Positions 15,484 through 27,636 of a stretch of 64,000 nt of DNA are shown here, piece after piece. The stretch's first letter is position 1; every line of letters begins with the position of its first letter. A program made the position numbers and the translations under genes. The notes beneath the pieces are model-generated. The model searched no databases. It had not been told where the DNA came from and was given only the letters and a program-made list of their open reading frames with translations. Source of the DNA: Apostichopus japonicus (taxonomy: Eukaryota > Echinodermata > Holothuroidea > Aspidochirotida > Stichopodidae); NCBI RefSeq assembly GCF_037975245.1, contig NC_092561.1, forward strand, positions 2,683,501 to 2,747,500. The letters run 5' to 3'.

Positions 15484-15875
15484 TAATGAGCATGCGCGAG
15501 TGGTCCGTAGCGTGGAACACCCACGCAGAGACTGTTGCATGATTGCCGCTATTCAACGTTATCTTTAGTTTTTCCTTGTTCTCTCTTCTCTAGGTAAGAT
15601 CGTCTTTTAAATCCTACCTTTTGGTTAAGTTAAATACTACTAAGCCGATCATAAATGTTTGAGATCTTCAATATGTTAGTTTCATGCGTAGGTGACCGGT
15701 TGTTAAACTAGCAAATCAGTGGGGGAGAAACATGTTGTAGTGCATTAGTAGTTCAACACGCTTTGGGTTGTTAATGTTCTGTGTGTATGCCTCAATAGCG
15801 TGATAACTGCTGTAGAGGAAATCCCCATTAACTGCAGCATTTACAGATATTTACAAAATTCCAATGCCTCTGTCA
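15484..15875 (+). repeat. Single diverged copy of the array unit, block B
   Basis: Matches the long 530-bp unit of arrays A and D from GTGGAACA through the GGGTTGTTAATGT segment. The splice-like junction here is TTCTCTCTTCTCTAG|GTAAGAT, a near-consensus acceptor fused to a near-consensus donor. Confidence 0.75.
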
Positions 15876-15964
15876 AAATTCATCCTTTTCATCACCCATC
15901 ACGGTAGCCCTCAAGAGTGTCTTTGGAGTGACTAATGAATTGTAACCTAGGCGTACTGTAGAGC

Positions 15965-16567
15965 AGTGGAGGACTGACCACATGGGCATTTGGGCAATGC
16001 CCGGTGGCCCGGTGGCCCTGTGGGCCGGTGGGCTGGGAAGCCTGGTAAAAATTACAGCCCGTTTTCACAGTAGTTAATAAAATACAGACGGGCTGGGTAG
16101 AAATATATATTTAATGTGGGAATCAGCTCATGAAATCACAATGTTAGTTAGTCTGTTGGTTCAGAACAAAAGAACGTGCTATTGGCAACCCATCATTATT
16201 TAGGGTTTTAAAAAAAAAATTCAAGCACGTTGTCACAAAAGGCTTGATAAACTAAATAAAATCCAGTATAAAACATATACTTTTGTCTACTTTTGTTCAA
16301 GTTACGTTTTTAACTTTCCTCAGTTTAACCAAGTGTTGCTTCTGGAAAATTATATTTGGGTCATAACTGTAACCTACAACATTGAAAAATATAGCACCAT
16401 TTTGCATCTAGGCGTTCCCTTAACTTCAAAAAATAAATATCAAAGGGACCCCATGCCCTAAGACCCCTCCTCAGGACGACGATCACTATGTTAGTAGCAT
16501 ATTAATGAATATTGGGCCAGTCTAGGTGGAAAATGCCTGGGCCGGTTTTAAGACCCAGACCGCCCCT
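15965..16567. mobile_element. TIR DNA element, block B copy
   Basis: Left end AGTGGAGGACTGACC and right end GACCGCCCCTT are imperfect inverted repeats, followed inward by GGGCATTTGGGC and GCCTGGGCC words. Copy C at 24156-24740 has the left end AGTGGCGGACTGACC. There is no coding capacity. It predates duplication of blocks B and C. Confidence 0.6.
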
Positions 16568-17115
16568 TGATAGAGGTATAACAATTTGTGTTAGAAAACA
16601 TGACAAACAATGAAAACATTGTCTGATATGAACTGATTGATTACATACGTGCCCTAAATAAATTGATCATTTCAAATCACCTTCTCCTACCAAACATTTT
16701 CCTGCATTTATGTCCTTTAAGCTAGAGGATGCAGAGAAAACTAATACAAATAATGATCATGTCACTAAGCTGGACTAGATTTTTTCTTTATTATAAAACA
16801 TCAGTTTTGCAATACCCTTCTGATGCCTTTTCAGATAGGAGCTAGAATTACCAGTGTTGCAGTTGTGGAAGTCAGTTCTGTCACATCAACTGTATTAAAA
16901 GTTTTACCTGACTTTTTAGTAGTGAACAGGACATAGATTGCATTGCTTTCTTCAATAATCCACCCTTTATATCAATTTGGCCAAAAAAGGTATACACACG
17001 GAAACTATATAAATTGAAAGGCCACGGTATATTTTAAGCCAAAGAATCTACCATATGACGTATAGCAGCAACCAATCAAAGGATTGGCTTCACTTGGAAT
17101 TTGCTGTAAAAACAA
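16568..17115 (+). repeat. Block tail, also at 24741-25330 and 54050-54560
   Basis: A shared segment with words such as CAAATAATGATCATGTCAC and ATATGACGTATAGCAGCAAC. It lies between the TIR element and the copia site in block C, and upstream of the copia copy at 55652. No gene. Confidence 0.7.
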
Positions 17116-19978
17116 GAAATTCATAGTATTTGTGGCTAAATGTGTAATACTGCATTGACTCATTACATGTGTGATCAATCTGGATACTCAAAGAGTAAAC
17201 AACAAAAATAAGAAATCTTCCAAGCGAGATGATATACCAAATTGGAAATTGTATCAAGTCCGTGTGCAAAAATGGGCTCGAGTTCTATAACCGTGTATAT
17301 TAAACATTTCTTAGTGGGTATAGTGGTGGGATCTACATTAATTAAGTTTTTGTCGCCACTTCGTTCAGTTCAGTGGTGTTGTTATTGCTTGTGGTTAAAG
17401 GCGATCAATGTTGTAAAGCTTTGTACAACATACACATCCCTACATATGGTTCATTGATTAACGGTTAACTGTAACTTAAGGTGGGTACTTTGTTTTTTAA
17501 ATCATGTTATGTAACTTACCAGGTAGAAACAACAAAACACAACAACAATGTCACACTACAAGATTAACGTATTGTTCATAACATATGATGTAGCCAGAAA
17601 TAAAAGTACGAGTTAATGTATAATAATTCAAAATCATAACAATTCCGGAAAGCTAGGAAATTTTAAGGAAGATTTTATTACGCATTTCTAAAAGAGCAAT
17701 GGCGTGCCGTTATAACGAATCCTTATTCCGATAAACCGTTAATTGACATGCCGTTTTACCTGCAACCTTAAACCAGGGAGTTGAAAAATATTCATCTGTT
17801 TGCACAATTAAACTCGTAGATATAATCCCAGTATCAAAGTGTAAAGTTTGTAAACCAGTATACAACGACGCACGATTCGGGATTTGAGCAGGTTTCCAGT
17901 AACATCTGTTTTCGTGAGAGGTAAAATTCTATAGAATATTTGTTTGTTGTTCACTGAAATCCTACAAACTTTACTTGTTAGTAAATTAAGATAATAAGAC
18001 TCATTGATTACGATGCCCCTGTAATATATACTTCACAAGTAAAAAACTGACGTAAATTGCAATCAACATCTTTGAAAACGGAGATTTCCCCTGGAAGAAG
18101 CTCTGCCATGCACACAATTTTCTTTTGACAGATTTGGTTCGCAATTGTTTGTTTTCTTTATATTGCACGAATCATTTATCCTCTGAGGAAAATTATTCCC
18201 CTTAAGAACATATATTATATGGGTATCAAATGTCAATATGAGGTCTGACGATTCAGGATCTTCTTCACAGACTTACTCTGTCGGACGCTAACTCAGGACA
18301 TGGAGAAGATCTTGCTAAAATCGAAATTGCAAGCTAACTATTATATATTTAAAATAAACACATATATTTGGCAATATATCAACAGTTTGTTAATAGTTTT
18401 GATCTTTCTATATGACGTAATTGATTTTTTAGTTTCGTTAGTTAACGTGAAAGCGATACAGCAAGTCATTGTTTTCTAGCATGTTGAAAATTTAATTAGG
18501 TCGTTTTTAACGATACAAAAATATGTTAACTGCAGTGAAGTAACCACTTAGCGTCTTCAAGGCGCATCATAATTTGTATAAGGGAGACCACTGAATAATA
18601 AAAAATACTATTTAGGTTCATAGAACCACTCTAATGAGGCACACAGCAAAAACATCACATTACCCCTTCATATGTCTGTGTTAATTATTGAACTTTTCAA
18701 GGAGTTGGTGACATTGAAACTTATCATTAGCTTATGGTATTATCATTTTCGCATTTTGAAATGTTCATTTGTGATTGACAACACTAGATATGTTTTTGAT
18801 CGGACGATATAAAATATACTCGTGACTAGTGTTTGCAGATGGTAAAGTTCTCCCGGGCTAGATAACCGAAAATTTATTACTTTATAGTTATTGGCATCCT
18901 GTCAACACTTTTATCATCTTTTTTTTTTTTGGACCTAATTCACACAAACAAGATATATAGTCTGTCCTTACCAAAGAGTCTCAAGTAAAACTATAAATTG
19001 ATAAATTTTGAGATAAGGGTGCTGATATATTTTATTACACTGCCACATTGCTTTATGTATTGCGCTCATAAATTGTACAATGAACTGCGTTGTTGGGCAG
19101 TGTTTTAGGAACGGAAGGGTGGTAATCGTAAGGGATGGGTGTTAGACTGGGATATACGTCATATAAGCTAACATTTAAGGTAGGCCTACCGTGCTAAAAG
19201 CCTAAAATGTTTGTTATGTGCTCCTCCTTGTTGCTAAACTTATAGTTTATGTTTTTCATATCCACAAACAAACAAAATATCTAATTGTTGAATTACGGTA
19301 TATAGCCGATATTCAATCAACATTTTCAATGATGATTTTGGATGATTCTTTATTTTCGTTTTTTTGCGCAAATCGATATTACTTTTCTATCATACCAAGA
19401 TTCCACTTTTCCTTTCTTATATTGAAACGGTGAAATAGCTATGCTCTTTACGAAATTTTAATTCCATACGTTAATTATGTCGATCTTTCGTTTCACTTCG
19501 TTGAAGGAATTATATTCCCAGTTATTTTCTTAACAAGTCCTATAAATATTGTGGTAAGCTACGAGTTTTCGTTTCGTTCCTTCAGGGGTTACATCTGTTG
19601 AGCTCCGCGGAGGCAACGAGAGATGTTTATCCGAAACGAGAACTGATTACGTAATTTTGTTATATCGATGTATTCCCGTGACTGGTGGGTGACATGTGAG
19701 TCGATCCCATTGGTCACAGCTCACTGTAGTTATATACAGGTAGTCCCTGATTGGTCTAAGCCTTTTTACAGTTTATGTACAGACGTGTGTATACGGGGCT
19801 TATTTCAAGGGTATTTAATGAAGGGTTCTTTCGTTAATACAAATAGCAGGTCGGTCGAGTGCAAGACGAGGAACTTTTCATTTGGCGGCTCGTGGTAAAG
19901 CCTATGATATTTGCCTAAGTCCGAACAAATTTGTATAAGCAGGGAGTTGTTATGGAAATCCTGAGCATTATAGAGTGC
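17116..19978. other. Intergenic, no supported gene
   Basis: Unique AT-rich DNA. A stretch of about 100 bp near 19365-19470 (ATTGAAACGGTGAA word) is similar to 32075-32180, downstream of the GIMAP gene. A 76-codon ORF at 19668-19898 has no recognised features. Confidence 0.4.
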
Positions 19979-20135
19979 CCGCATCTCTGCGCTGCCCGAG
20001 GCCGGCGGATAGCCCGACACCTGCGCTGCCCGAGTCCGGCGGATTGCCCGACACCTGCGCTGCCCGAGTCCGGCGGATTGCCCGACACCTGCGCTGCCCG
20101 AGTCCAGCGAATTGCCCGACCCCTACGCTGCCCGA
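19979..20135. repeat. GC-rich 34-bp minisatellite, about 4.5 units
   Basis: The unit contains CTGCGCTGCCCGAGTCCGGC, with units diverging by one to three bases. It is a sharp GC-rich island in AT-rich DNA. It is open in several frames on both strands, which yields repetitive ORFs that are not convincing genes. A direct repeat ATTTGCAAAGAT follows immediately. Confidence 0.9.
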
Positions 20136-20249
20136 GTCATTTGCAAAGATATTTGCAAAGATATTACAGTTATACTTCAATCAATAAATATTTTGCAACA
20201 GTAAAAAACAAAGTTCGACTATTCGTTAATATTAGTTTAACTATATGAT

Positions 20250-21370
20250 AGCCTAAGTATTGTCCAAGTATGGAGGTAACACGACAGTTGTAACATGTAA
20301 ATCAACCGTGTACAGCATATTTATTATAGAATATATATCATTTGCATAAAGGCTTGTATATAGGTTATTGTATATTGACCACTGATTTTTGTGATTAACG
20401 CCATTTGTAATCTGCAAATGTGTACTAAACGTTTAGAAATGTTATTTTGTGACTGATTTTTTTCTATAATGGCAGAAATCGTAACCATTGCCTGAATAGT
20501 AGGCATTAGTCAATTGTGAAATGATATAACGGAACATGTAAGCACACTGTTCATGATACAGCTGCTATCGTTATGCTAGGGTAGAAAAAGTAGGTTAAAA
20601 CGCAAAAAAACAATGTATTCCATATTTGCGGCAATCTGTACGGTACGTCAGTGAAGGAAAGAGCGTGGTTTACTTCTAGGCTAGTCTAAGCTTGGAGTTC
20701 GAAATCGAACATTATTATAGCTCATGATCACACAGTAAGAGTGACACACATCGTGTGACTATTTAGACTTAGTATGGGTCGAGTGATTAGATGACCTAAA
20801 TTTGGTTTTAAATGACAGGTAAATCAAGCAGCTGATCGAAAATGCCAGCAATGGTTTGTGGTACGTGACGAACTTAAGAAACATGACCAAAGACCCAGTA
20901 CACATATAATTGCATGACCATGATCTTCTCTTCGTGGCCATTTATTACTAACGTTTTAGTTTCGTTTGTCGTTTGATGGCTGCTTACTTACATTAACAGG
21001 CAATTATGTTTTGTGAAAGCAAAACAAATGTACTTAACATTTGAATTGATTCAATCATGATTCAATATTCCGGTCTTCATATATATAAATTGAATCATCA
21101 AGTAAGAAGTTTTGTGCACGGGGCGATGATCTTTTATTTTCTGTTTGGTTTACCTCTGTTGAGGTGTCATCCCCAAAGGATGCCCGAACGGCATATGTCC
21201 CGTAGGTTTCTAGGTCTCGTAAATAATATAAAAAAAAACTGTGGCTCTGGGAGAACTGATTTCAGACGCTCAGTACTTTGACGTATAAGAAAATTCTGTG
21301 ATATTTGTGATATTTACCAGTGGTGGGAGACCAGGGTGGATCTCAGTAACCAACGGTACATTTTTGGATC
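20250..21370. other. Intergenic, no supported gene
   Basis: AT-rich unique DNA without repeats, exon-like ORFs or RNA genes that I can support. Confidence 0.4.
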
Positions 21371-21377
21371 TGGCTAA

Positions 21378-21902
21378 TTGACGAGGTTTTACGTCATTGT
21401 TTCAGTGCGGGGTTTGTGTTTGGCCTTTTATGGCGTTTCTATACAACCCAAAATAAAGCCTGTTGAGAAGTTGGAACAGTTCTCTGGTGCGAGAATCAAA
21501 ATTGTCTTCAGAGGTGCAAACAAAACGCTTGACTGTATCAGTGTTTCTGGTACAATGTCTTGGACGGCATTCCTAGGTATAAAGGTAGTTATATTTCTTC
21601 TTCTTCTTCTTCTTGCCGTCATGAAAACCCACCCAGACCCCAAAGCAGACCGCGTAGCAAAGCAACTAATCCAGATTTTGTCGCCTAACAATTACCGTCC
21701 AAACCAACCTCACATCAGTGAACTATCTATAGAACACCAACATCAACCTTGTAACTGTCATACACCAACCATACAGGAAACCCAGTTACCTATACCCATG
21801 TGCATCAACTCGAAATCCAACCACCCGCCACCAATTATCAGGCAAATCTCCGCCTTTAGCATAAAAAATATCTATGATATCATCGAACCGAGACGTCTTT
21901 GA
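21378..21902 (+). CDS. Uncharacterised ORF, 174 codons
   Basis: An open frame that I do not recognise. A hydrophobic stretch near residues 65-82 (FLGIKVVIFLLLLLLAVM) comes from a TTC/CTT run and could be a membrane helix. The second half is rich in Pro, His, Gln and Asn. An 87-codon ORF overlaps on the minus strand. No splice sites, conserved motif or second copy support it, and it ends about 90 bp before block C. It may be a chance ORF or a remnant of a mobile element. Confidence 0.2.
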   Translation: MTRFYVIVSVRGLCLAFYGVSIQPKIKPVEKLEQFSGARIKIVFRGANKTLDCISVSGTMSWTAFLGIKVVIFLLLLLLAVMKTHPDPKADRVAKQLIQILSPNNYRPNQPHISELSIEHQHQPCNCHTPTIQETQLPIPMCINSKSNHPPPIIRQISAFSIKNIYDIIEPRRL

Positions 21903-21989
21903 CGAAGGCCTGAATTCTAGTGGATACACAAAATCCACACATTACACTCAACCCAAACAGGGTAGCGAACAACCAACGCACAAACAAAA

Positions 21990-22161
21990 GCCAAGTATGG
22001 CGTCATTTCTATTATGTGTCATGTGATAAATTACCGGATAAATTTTCTTTGCACAAATCCATATATAAAGTCACCCTATAGTGTGTAACGTGGCACTCTA
22101 AGCGCAGCGGAATCAGTCGAGTCCTATGAGGGCATCGACCATTTTGAAACTGATAAATACC
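21990..22161 (+). promoter_or_regulatory. Duplicated promoter and first exon, copy C, upstream of the GIMAP gene
   Basis: TATATAAA at 22062-22069 lies about 30 bp before GGCACTCT. The ATG at 22126 encodes MRASTILKLINT and reaches a GTAAGT donor at 22162 in phase 0. The next downstream coding exon that fits is the CARD exon. Its likely acceptor (TTATTAAAAG, exon from 27625) is also phase 0 and open, so this could be the start of the GIMAP protein, with a first intron of about 5.5 kb. The join is inference. Confidence 0.45.
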
Positions 22162-23265
22162 GTAAGTATTCAAATCTCGCTTCATATAGCATTGATCCTT
22201 TATTTAACTTTTTTATGCGATTTCAATGTTCGGTCTGATTGCTACAAGTATAGTCTAGATGAAAATATGATTACATAGAAGGAGGTTATTAGCACTACGG
22301 ATCATTTGTCAATTTAGCTAATATGTTCGTGTCATAAATTAATACATAGCTCCCAAGTGATCCGCATTTAGTCACCCAAGCCGCGGCAAAACTCTGAGAA
22401 ACTCGTTTTTCGATAAACAAAAGTTGCTTAAAAATTCTTCAGATTAGCTATCATCAAGTGTTTCCAGCTCAGTAAATTCCTTTCCAAATTAAAATGGTCT
22501 GATTTTCTAAATAATTGACACTATGGACGGCATTACTATGCTTCTTAAATCTTATTCCTTAAAATGGAAAGCTGACATATTTTTGCCAATTTAGAATTTA
22601 TCGAAAATAAATTGTCCAGTCAAACTCAGTGAAAACATTGGAAACCAGAAACATTTAAACCAATAGTGGTGATCAAATTCTAGAGAAATGCCACCTTTAT
22701 GCACGTAGGCATCATGAGAATTTTAAATAATTCCAAAAAGAGGCCCTCTCCCTATACCCTTCCTCTAATACCTTTTCCCTAGGCCACAGACATACAGATG
22801 AACAGATCAGTGATGGACCAGCATTTCGCTTCTGAAAACTTGTGAACTATGTTATCTTATCGCTTAACATTATGTCAGTAAATTTACCGGCCGTGAAACA
22901 TGGCATCCAGCTGTTGACTGTGTAGTTAATGACGTGCGTTACTCACTAAAATAATTCGTTTTAATACTGAGGCTTTGTTTTATTGCCCTAGTCTAGTGAA
23001 GTAAGAGCCTTTCCAAAAGCACAGAGGATGAGACAGCACGTTGACGAATTTTGAGCCGTTCCCCTGTCAAATTCTATCTTCAGGTGCCCAAACTGTGTAT
23101 AGTAATCGGTTGAAATTAGGAAGTCACCTAAATAACCTATTTAATGAGCGTGCGCGTGTGGTCCGTAGAGACTGTGTCATGATTGCCGCTTTTCAACGTC
23201 ATCTTTAGTTTTTCCTTGTTCTCTCTTCTCTAGGTAAGATTGTTTTTAAATCCTACCTTTTACTT
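22162..23265 (+). repeat. Block C intron-like segment, homologous to block B
   Basis: Matches 14118-15600 but lacks the MITE and SINE, showing their empty sites. It ends in the array-unit relic, whose pyrimidine tract abuts TCTCTAG|GTAAGAT at 23233/23234. Confidence 0.75.
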
Positions 23266-23825
23266 AAGCATATGGGTAGAAGCCTAATTTGATTTGGGGG
23301 GAGGGGGGGGGGGTGGGCTGTAACGAATTGCCCGAAAAATATAACCAAAATTTTTCGCGCGCTTCGCGCGCGTTCAACATGTGCATATCATATAGGCAGT
23401 CATCGGTTATTACATCACGTGCCAATAACCGATGAATGCCTATATGATATGCACATTAACATGTTGAACGCGCACGGCGCGCGAGAAAAATTTTGGTTAT
23501 ATTTTCCCTGTTATTACCCTTTCATATTGGTTACAATTATTGGGGAAGTCGTTACAATAATAATGATCATAATAATATTAGTTTAACCATTGAAAAACAC
23601 ATCGCAAATTATTCTTCTTTCAGTAGGTGCCCGAAAAATTATCACCATATTGCCCGAATTACACACAAACAAAAAATTGAAAAACACATTGCAAATTATT
23701 CTTCTTTCAGTAGGTGCCCGAAAAATTATCACCATATTGCCCGAATTTTCACAAAAAAAATTGGTTGGGGGGCTGCAGCCCCCTCAGCCCCCCCCCGCCT
23801 CCTACGCCTATGTACTTAAGTTAAG
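23266..23825. mobile_element. Inserted element with long hairpin and G/C-run ends
   Basis: Absent from block B. It contains an inverted repeat of about 75 bp per arm (23336-23410 and 23424-23505) rich in GCGCGC, and a tandem duplication of about 91 bp (near 23590-23755). A G-run of about 20 lies near the left end and C-runs near the right. The right end reads CCTCCTACGCCTATG and the left CATATGGGTAGAAGCC, a loose inverted pair. No coding capacity. Confidence 0.6.
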
Positions 23826-24155
23826 TACTACTAAGCCGATCATAAATGTTTTGAGATCATAAATATGTTGGTGTTATGCGTAGATGACCGGTTGCTAACT
23901 GGCAAATCAGTGGGGGATAAACATGTTGTAGTGCATTAGTAGTTCAACATGCTTTGGGTTGTTAATGTTCTGTGTGTATGCCTCAGTAGCGTGATAATTG
24001 CCGTAGATGGAACCCCCATGAACTGCAGCATTTACAGATATTTACAAAATTCCAATGCCTCTGTCAAAATTCATTCTTTTCATCACCCATCACGGTAACC
24101 CTCAAGAGTGTCTTTGGAGTGACTAATGAATTGTAATCTAGGCGTACTGTAGAGC
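23826..24155 (+). repeat. Array-unit relic, second part, block C
   Basis: Continues the diverged unit after the insertion, with TACTACTAAGCCGATCAT and GGGTTGTTAATGT words as in block B. Confidence 0.7.
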
Positions 24156-24740
24156 AGTGGCGGACTGACCACATGGGCATTTGGGCAATGCCCGGTGGGC
24201 CGGTGGCCCTGTGGGCCGGTGCGCTGGGGAGCCTGGTAAAAATTACAGCCCATTTTCACAGTAGTTAATAGAATACAGACGGGCTGGGTAGAAATATATT
24301 TTTTACTGTGGGAATCAGCTCATGAAATCACCATTTCAGTTAGTCTGTTAGTTCAGAACAAAAGAACGTGCAATTGGCAACCCATCATTATTTAGGGTTT
24401 TTTTCAAAAAATTGCAAGCACGTTGTCACAAAATGCAGTATAAAACATATACTTTTGTCTACTTTTGTTCAAGTTACGTTTGTAACTTTCCTCAGTTTAA
24501 CCAAGTGTTGCTTCTGGAAAATTATTTTTGGGTCATTATTGTAACCTACAACAATGAAAAATATAGCACCATTTTGCATCTAGGCGTTCCTTAACTTCAA
24601 AAAATAAATATCAAAGGGACCCCCTGCCCTTAGACCCCTCCCCCAGGACGACGATCACTATGTTAGTAGCATATTAATGAATAATGGGCCGGTCTAGGTG
24701 GGAAATGCCTGGGCCGGTTTTAAGACCCAGACCGCCCCTT
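24156..24740. mobile_element. TIR DNA element, block C copy
   Basis: Second copy of the element at 15965-16567. Left end AGTGGCGGACTGACC, right end ACCGCCCCTT. Same insertion site as in block B. Confidence 0.6.
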
Positions 24741-25329
24741 GATAGAGGTATAACAATTTGTGTTAGAAAACATCACAAACAATGAAAACATTGACTAATC
24801 TGAACTGATTGACTACAAACCTAAATAAATTGATCATTTCAAATCACCTTCCCCTACCAAACATTTTCCTGCATTTATGTCCTTGGAGCTAGAGGATACA
24901 GAGGGAACTAATACAAATAAGCATCATGTCACTAAACTGGACTAGATTTTTTCTTTATTATAAAATATCAGTTTTTCAATACCCTTCTGATGCCTGCTTC
25001 AGAGAGGAGCTTGTGTTAAATTATCTTATACTGAGCACTATACTCATCTACTTCTCAACCAGTGTTGCAGTTCTGGAAGTCCGTCCTGTCACATCAACTG
25101 TTTGAAAAGTTTTTTATCTGACTTTTTAGTAGGGAACAGGACATGATTACATTGCATTCTTCAATAATTCACTCTTTATGTCAATTTGTCAAAAAAGGTA
25201 GTATACACACGGTCTCTACATAAATTGCAAAACCTCTATAGTTTATGCTAAGTAATCTTCCATATGACATATAGCAGCAACTAATCAAAGCATTGGCTTC
25301 ACTTGGAATTTCCCTTTAAGAATATATAT

Positions 25330-27425
25330 CAAATAGGTAAAAGCTGAAGTGTGAAAGCAATGCAGAATTCATTGTTTTGCATTATTGGAGATAAATGTTT
25401 CCTTCATTTATTAAACTCCTTATAAAGTGATATTTATTGTCAATATGGTTGCAGTTCTGGCGAAATATTGGGTCATTGCATAATGCAGTTGGCCCTTGAT
25501 TATCACCTTTTATGTAGTCGCGTGACAGTTCTTCACCAAGTACCCCCTTTAACAACTGTAAGAGGTAGAAGGCTGCCGGGTATTGGCTCGTAGACCTATT
25601 TACTTCGCCTCACACGTTGACAGCCGTGGGCTGTCGCTTTGTTTGCCAGGATATTGGGGCACTATCCTTACTCAAAAGAAGCAATATCCTGTGGGGCTTC
25701 TCCAGTCGTCCGAATTCGCCTAATCAGAGTCACTATACGCAGTGGCTCTGAATCACATCTCTGATAGGTCATATTTGCGGTGGGAGCAAATGTTTCAAAA
25801 TAATCAAATCCTTTATATGGCCCTACACCTTTGCGACATATCCGGATTTGTAGGATTTACTACCCTGAGCTGATTCTTTAATATATAAGACACATTTTCC
25901 ACCAATTAATATTTTGCCCTCTGGTAGCTTTACTAATTTAAAGGTTATGTTTTCCTGAGTTTCCTCTATGCTCTCATTTCATTATCCATGGAAGTTTCTC
26001 AAGTTTATTTGAATTTTAAAAATGTTCTGTTTCTTTTGCTACAGTTTAAGAGGCTGGGGTTTTACCACATGAGTTCTCAATTTTAAATATTGAATTTTTA
26101 CTGTCAAAATTGGTTTCGTAAGCTCTGAAGTGACTGGGTAGCCCACTACTTCTTTGATGGTATCATTTAGTTTGGTCGACTTCATTTCTCCTCACATGCA
26201 GCCTGACTCTGATCTGGAGAAATATTTGTCTGTTAATTTTCATTTCTTTCTTCGGGTTCAGTCTGACACTGATCCGAAGAATGGTTTTCGTTTTCGGAAT
26301 GTTCCTCAATTTTCACCTCAGTCTCATTTTGATTTTGGATTCCAATCTTACTTTGACAGGGGGATTTCATCTTCACTCTCATGATTTTCTGGTGTCTGAG
26401 TTAACTGATTTGTGGTAAGTTTCATGGCAATTTGAATACGCCTGACCCTCTGAATATCATCACAATCAGGGTAATACCCCAAATAAGCTGGACTCTAATA
26501 ACCGAAAAATATACTGTTTGCCCTTTGAATCAAGTTTCTTTGTCTCGTGAAGATAAGCATAGCATGACAAGCCAAAAATGTGCATCTTAGTTACATTTGG
26601 CTTCATTTCTGTGAACGCTTCGAAAAGCGTTTCTGTAACATAGTATTAATGCATCTGTTCCTGATATGAACTGCTGCATTAGCAGCATATGTCCAAAGGT
26701 TTTAAGGGCGATAAGCCTCTAAAAGCCTCTTACCGATCCATCTCAAAAAAGGTGCGCCTGTACCTTTCTGACTTAACATTTTGGTAAGGTGATTCAGGCC
26801 AAGTCAATTCTTGTTTGATACTTATATCTCTCAGGAGAGAAATATATATAAAGCATACTTAAATCTTCCCCAGTGCGATCTATACAATGAAACAATTCTA
26901 GGCTTTGAGTTCCCTCGATAATGTTCTCTAAGTATTCCGATAGCTTTCTTTCCATCGTTGTCAGCATCTCTCATTATTAGCCCTAAACGTTTCTCGTTCA
27001 GACACTGAACCAATTCTGCATAGGCCTCCTCGTTATTAATGTTGTATGTAGCTACCGCGTGCATGCGCGGATTCTGTTGGCGCATCTTCCATGATGACAC
27101 TTTTCAACTTTTGGGTTCGGAGATGAGCTGAGAATTTCGTTTCCCAGATATCGAAATGGTCTGAATTTAAACTAAAAACCAGTCTTTGGAACTTGCTGGG
27201 CCCATAACCTGTAGGATTTGTAGACGTACTGGATTTTGGTGAACAAAAGTAATAAAATAAGCACTCGATTTTGTAAACTCAACAGTTTATTTAAGTGCGA
27301 GATTTTCTTGAGTGATACATTACAGAACGTACAAATTTGGGTAATCAATGATGACGTCACTAAATCATGGCAGCAAACATATAAATTACAAGATTAAACC
27401 CTGTATTAGGTGACTTAGTCTAACA
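25330..27425 (-). mobile_element. Decayed Ty1/copia retrotransposon upstream of the GIMAP gene
   Basis: On the minus strand, in element order, I see: a 5' LTR (27425-27210, TGTTAG...CCTACA); a TTATGGGCCCAG primer-binding-like site; a gag fragment (27100-26870, with LNEKRLGLIMRDADNDGKKA); an integrase-region fragment (26760-26400, with TEMKPNVTKMHIFG); and an RNase H region (25800-25330, with ISWQTKRQPT and HIDNKYHFIR). Large internal deletions, stops and frameshifts make it inactive, and the 3' LTR is missing. The right flank GGGCC matches the target duplication of the copy at 55652. Confidence 0.85.
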
Positions 27426-27636
27426 GGGCCTAGGTTTGAATATAATATTAGTAGCCTAGCCAGAGAACTAGTTGTAAAAAAAGTTACGCTGTTAGGCCTA
27501 GTCAGAGAGGGATTGTGAGGTTGGAATTTACATGTATGGAATATATTTTAAAGTTGTTCAAACTAAAGTATGTCATTTCTGATCGATGATTTGTCTGTAT
27601 TGTGTTTCTGTTGTTTATTAAAAGACTTCCTTGTGT

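Noticed and set aside
26154-26384. Plus-strand ORF with Ser/Asp/Phe-rich sequence
   Set aside because: Antisense of the acidic linker region of the decayed copia element.
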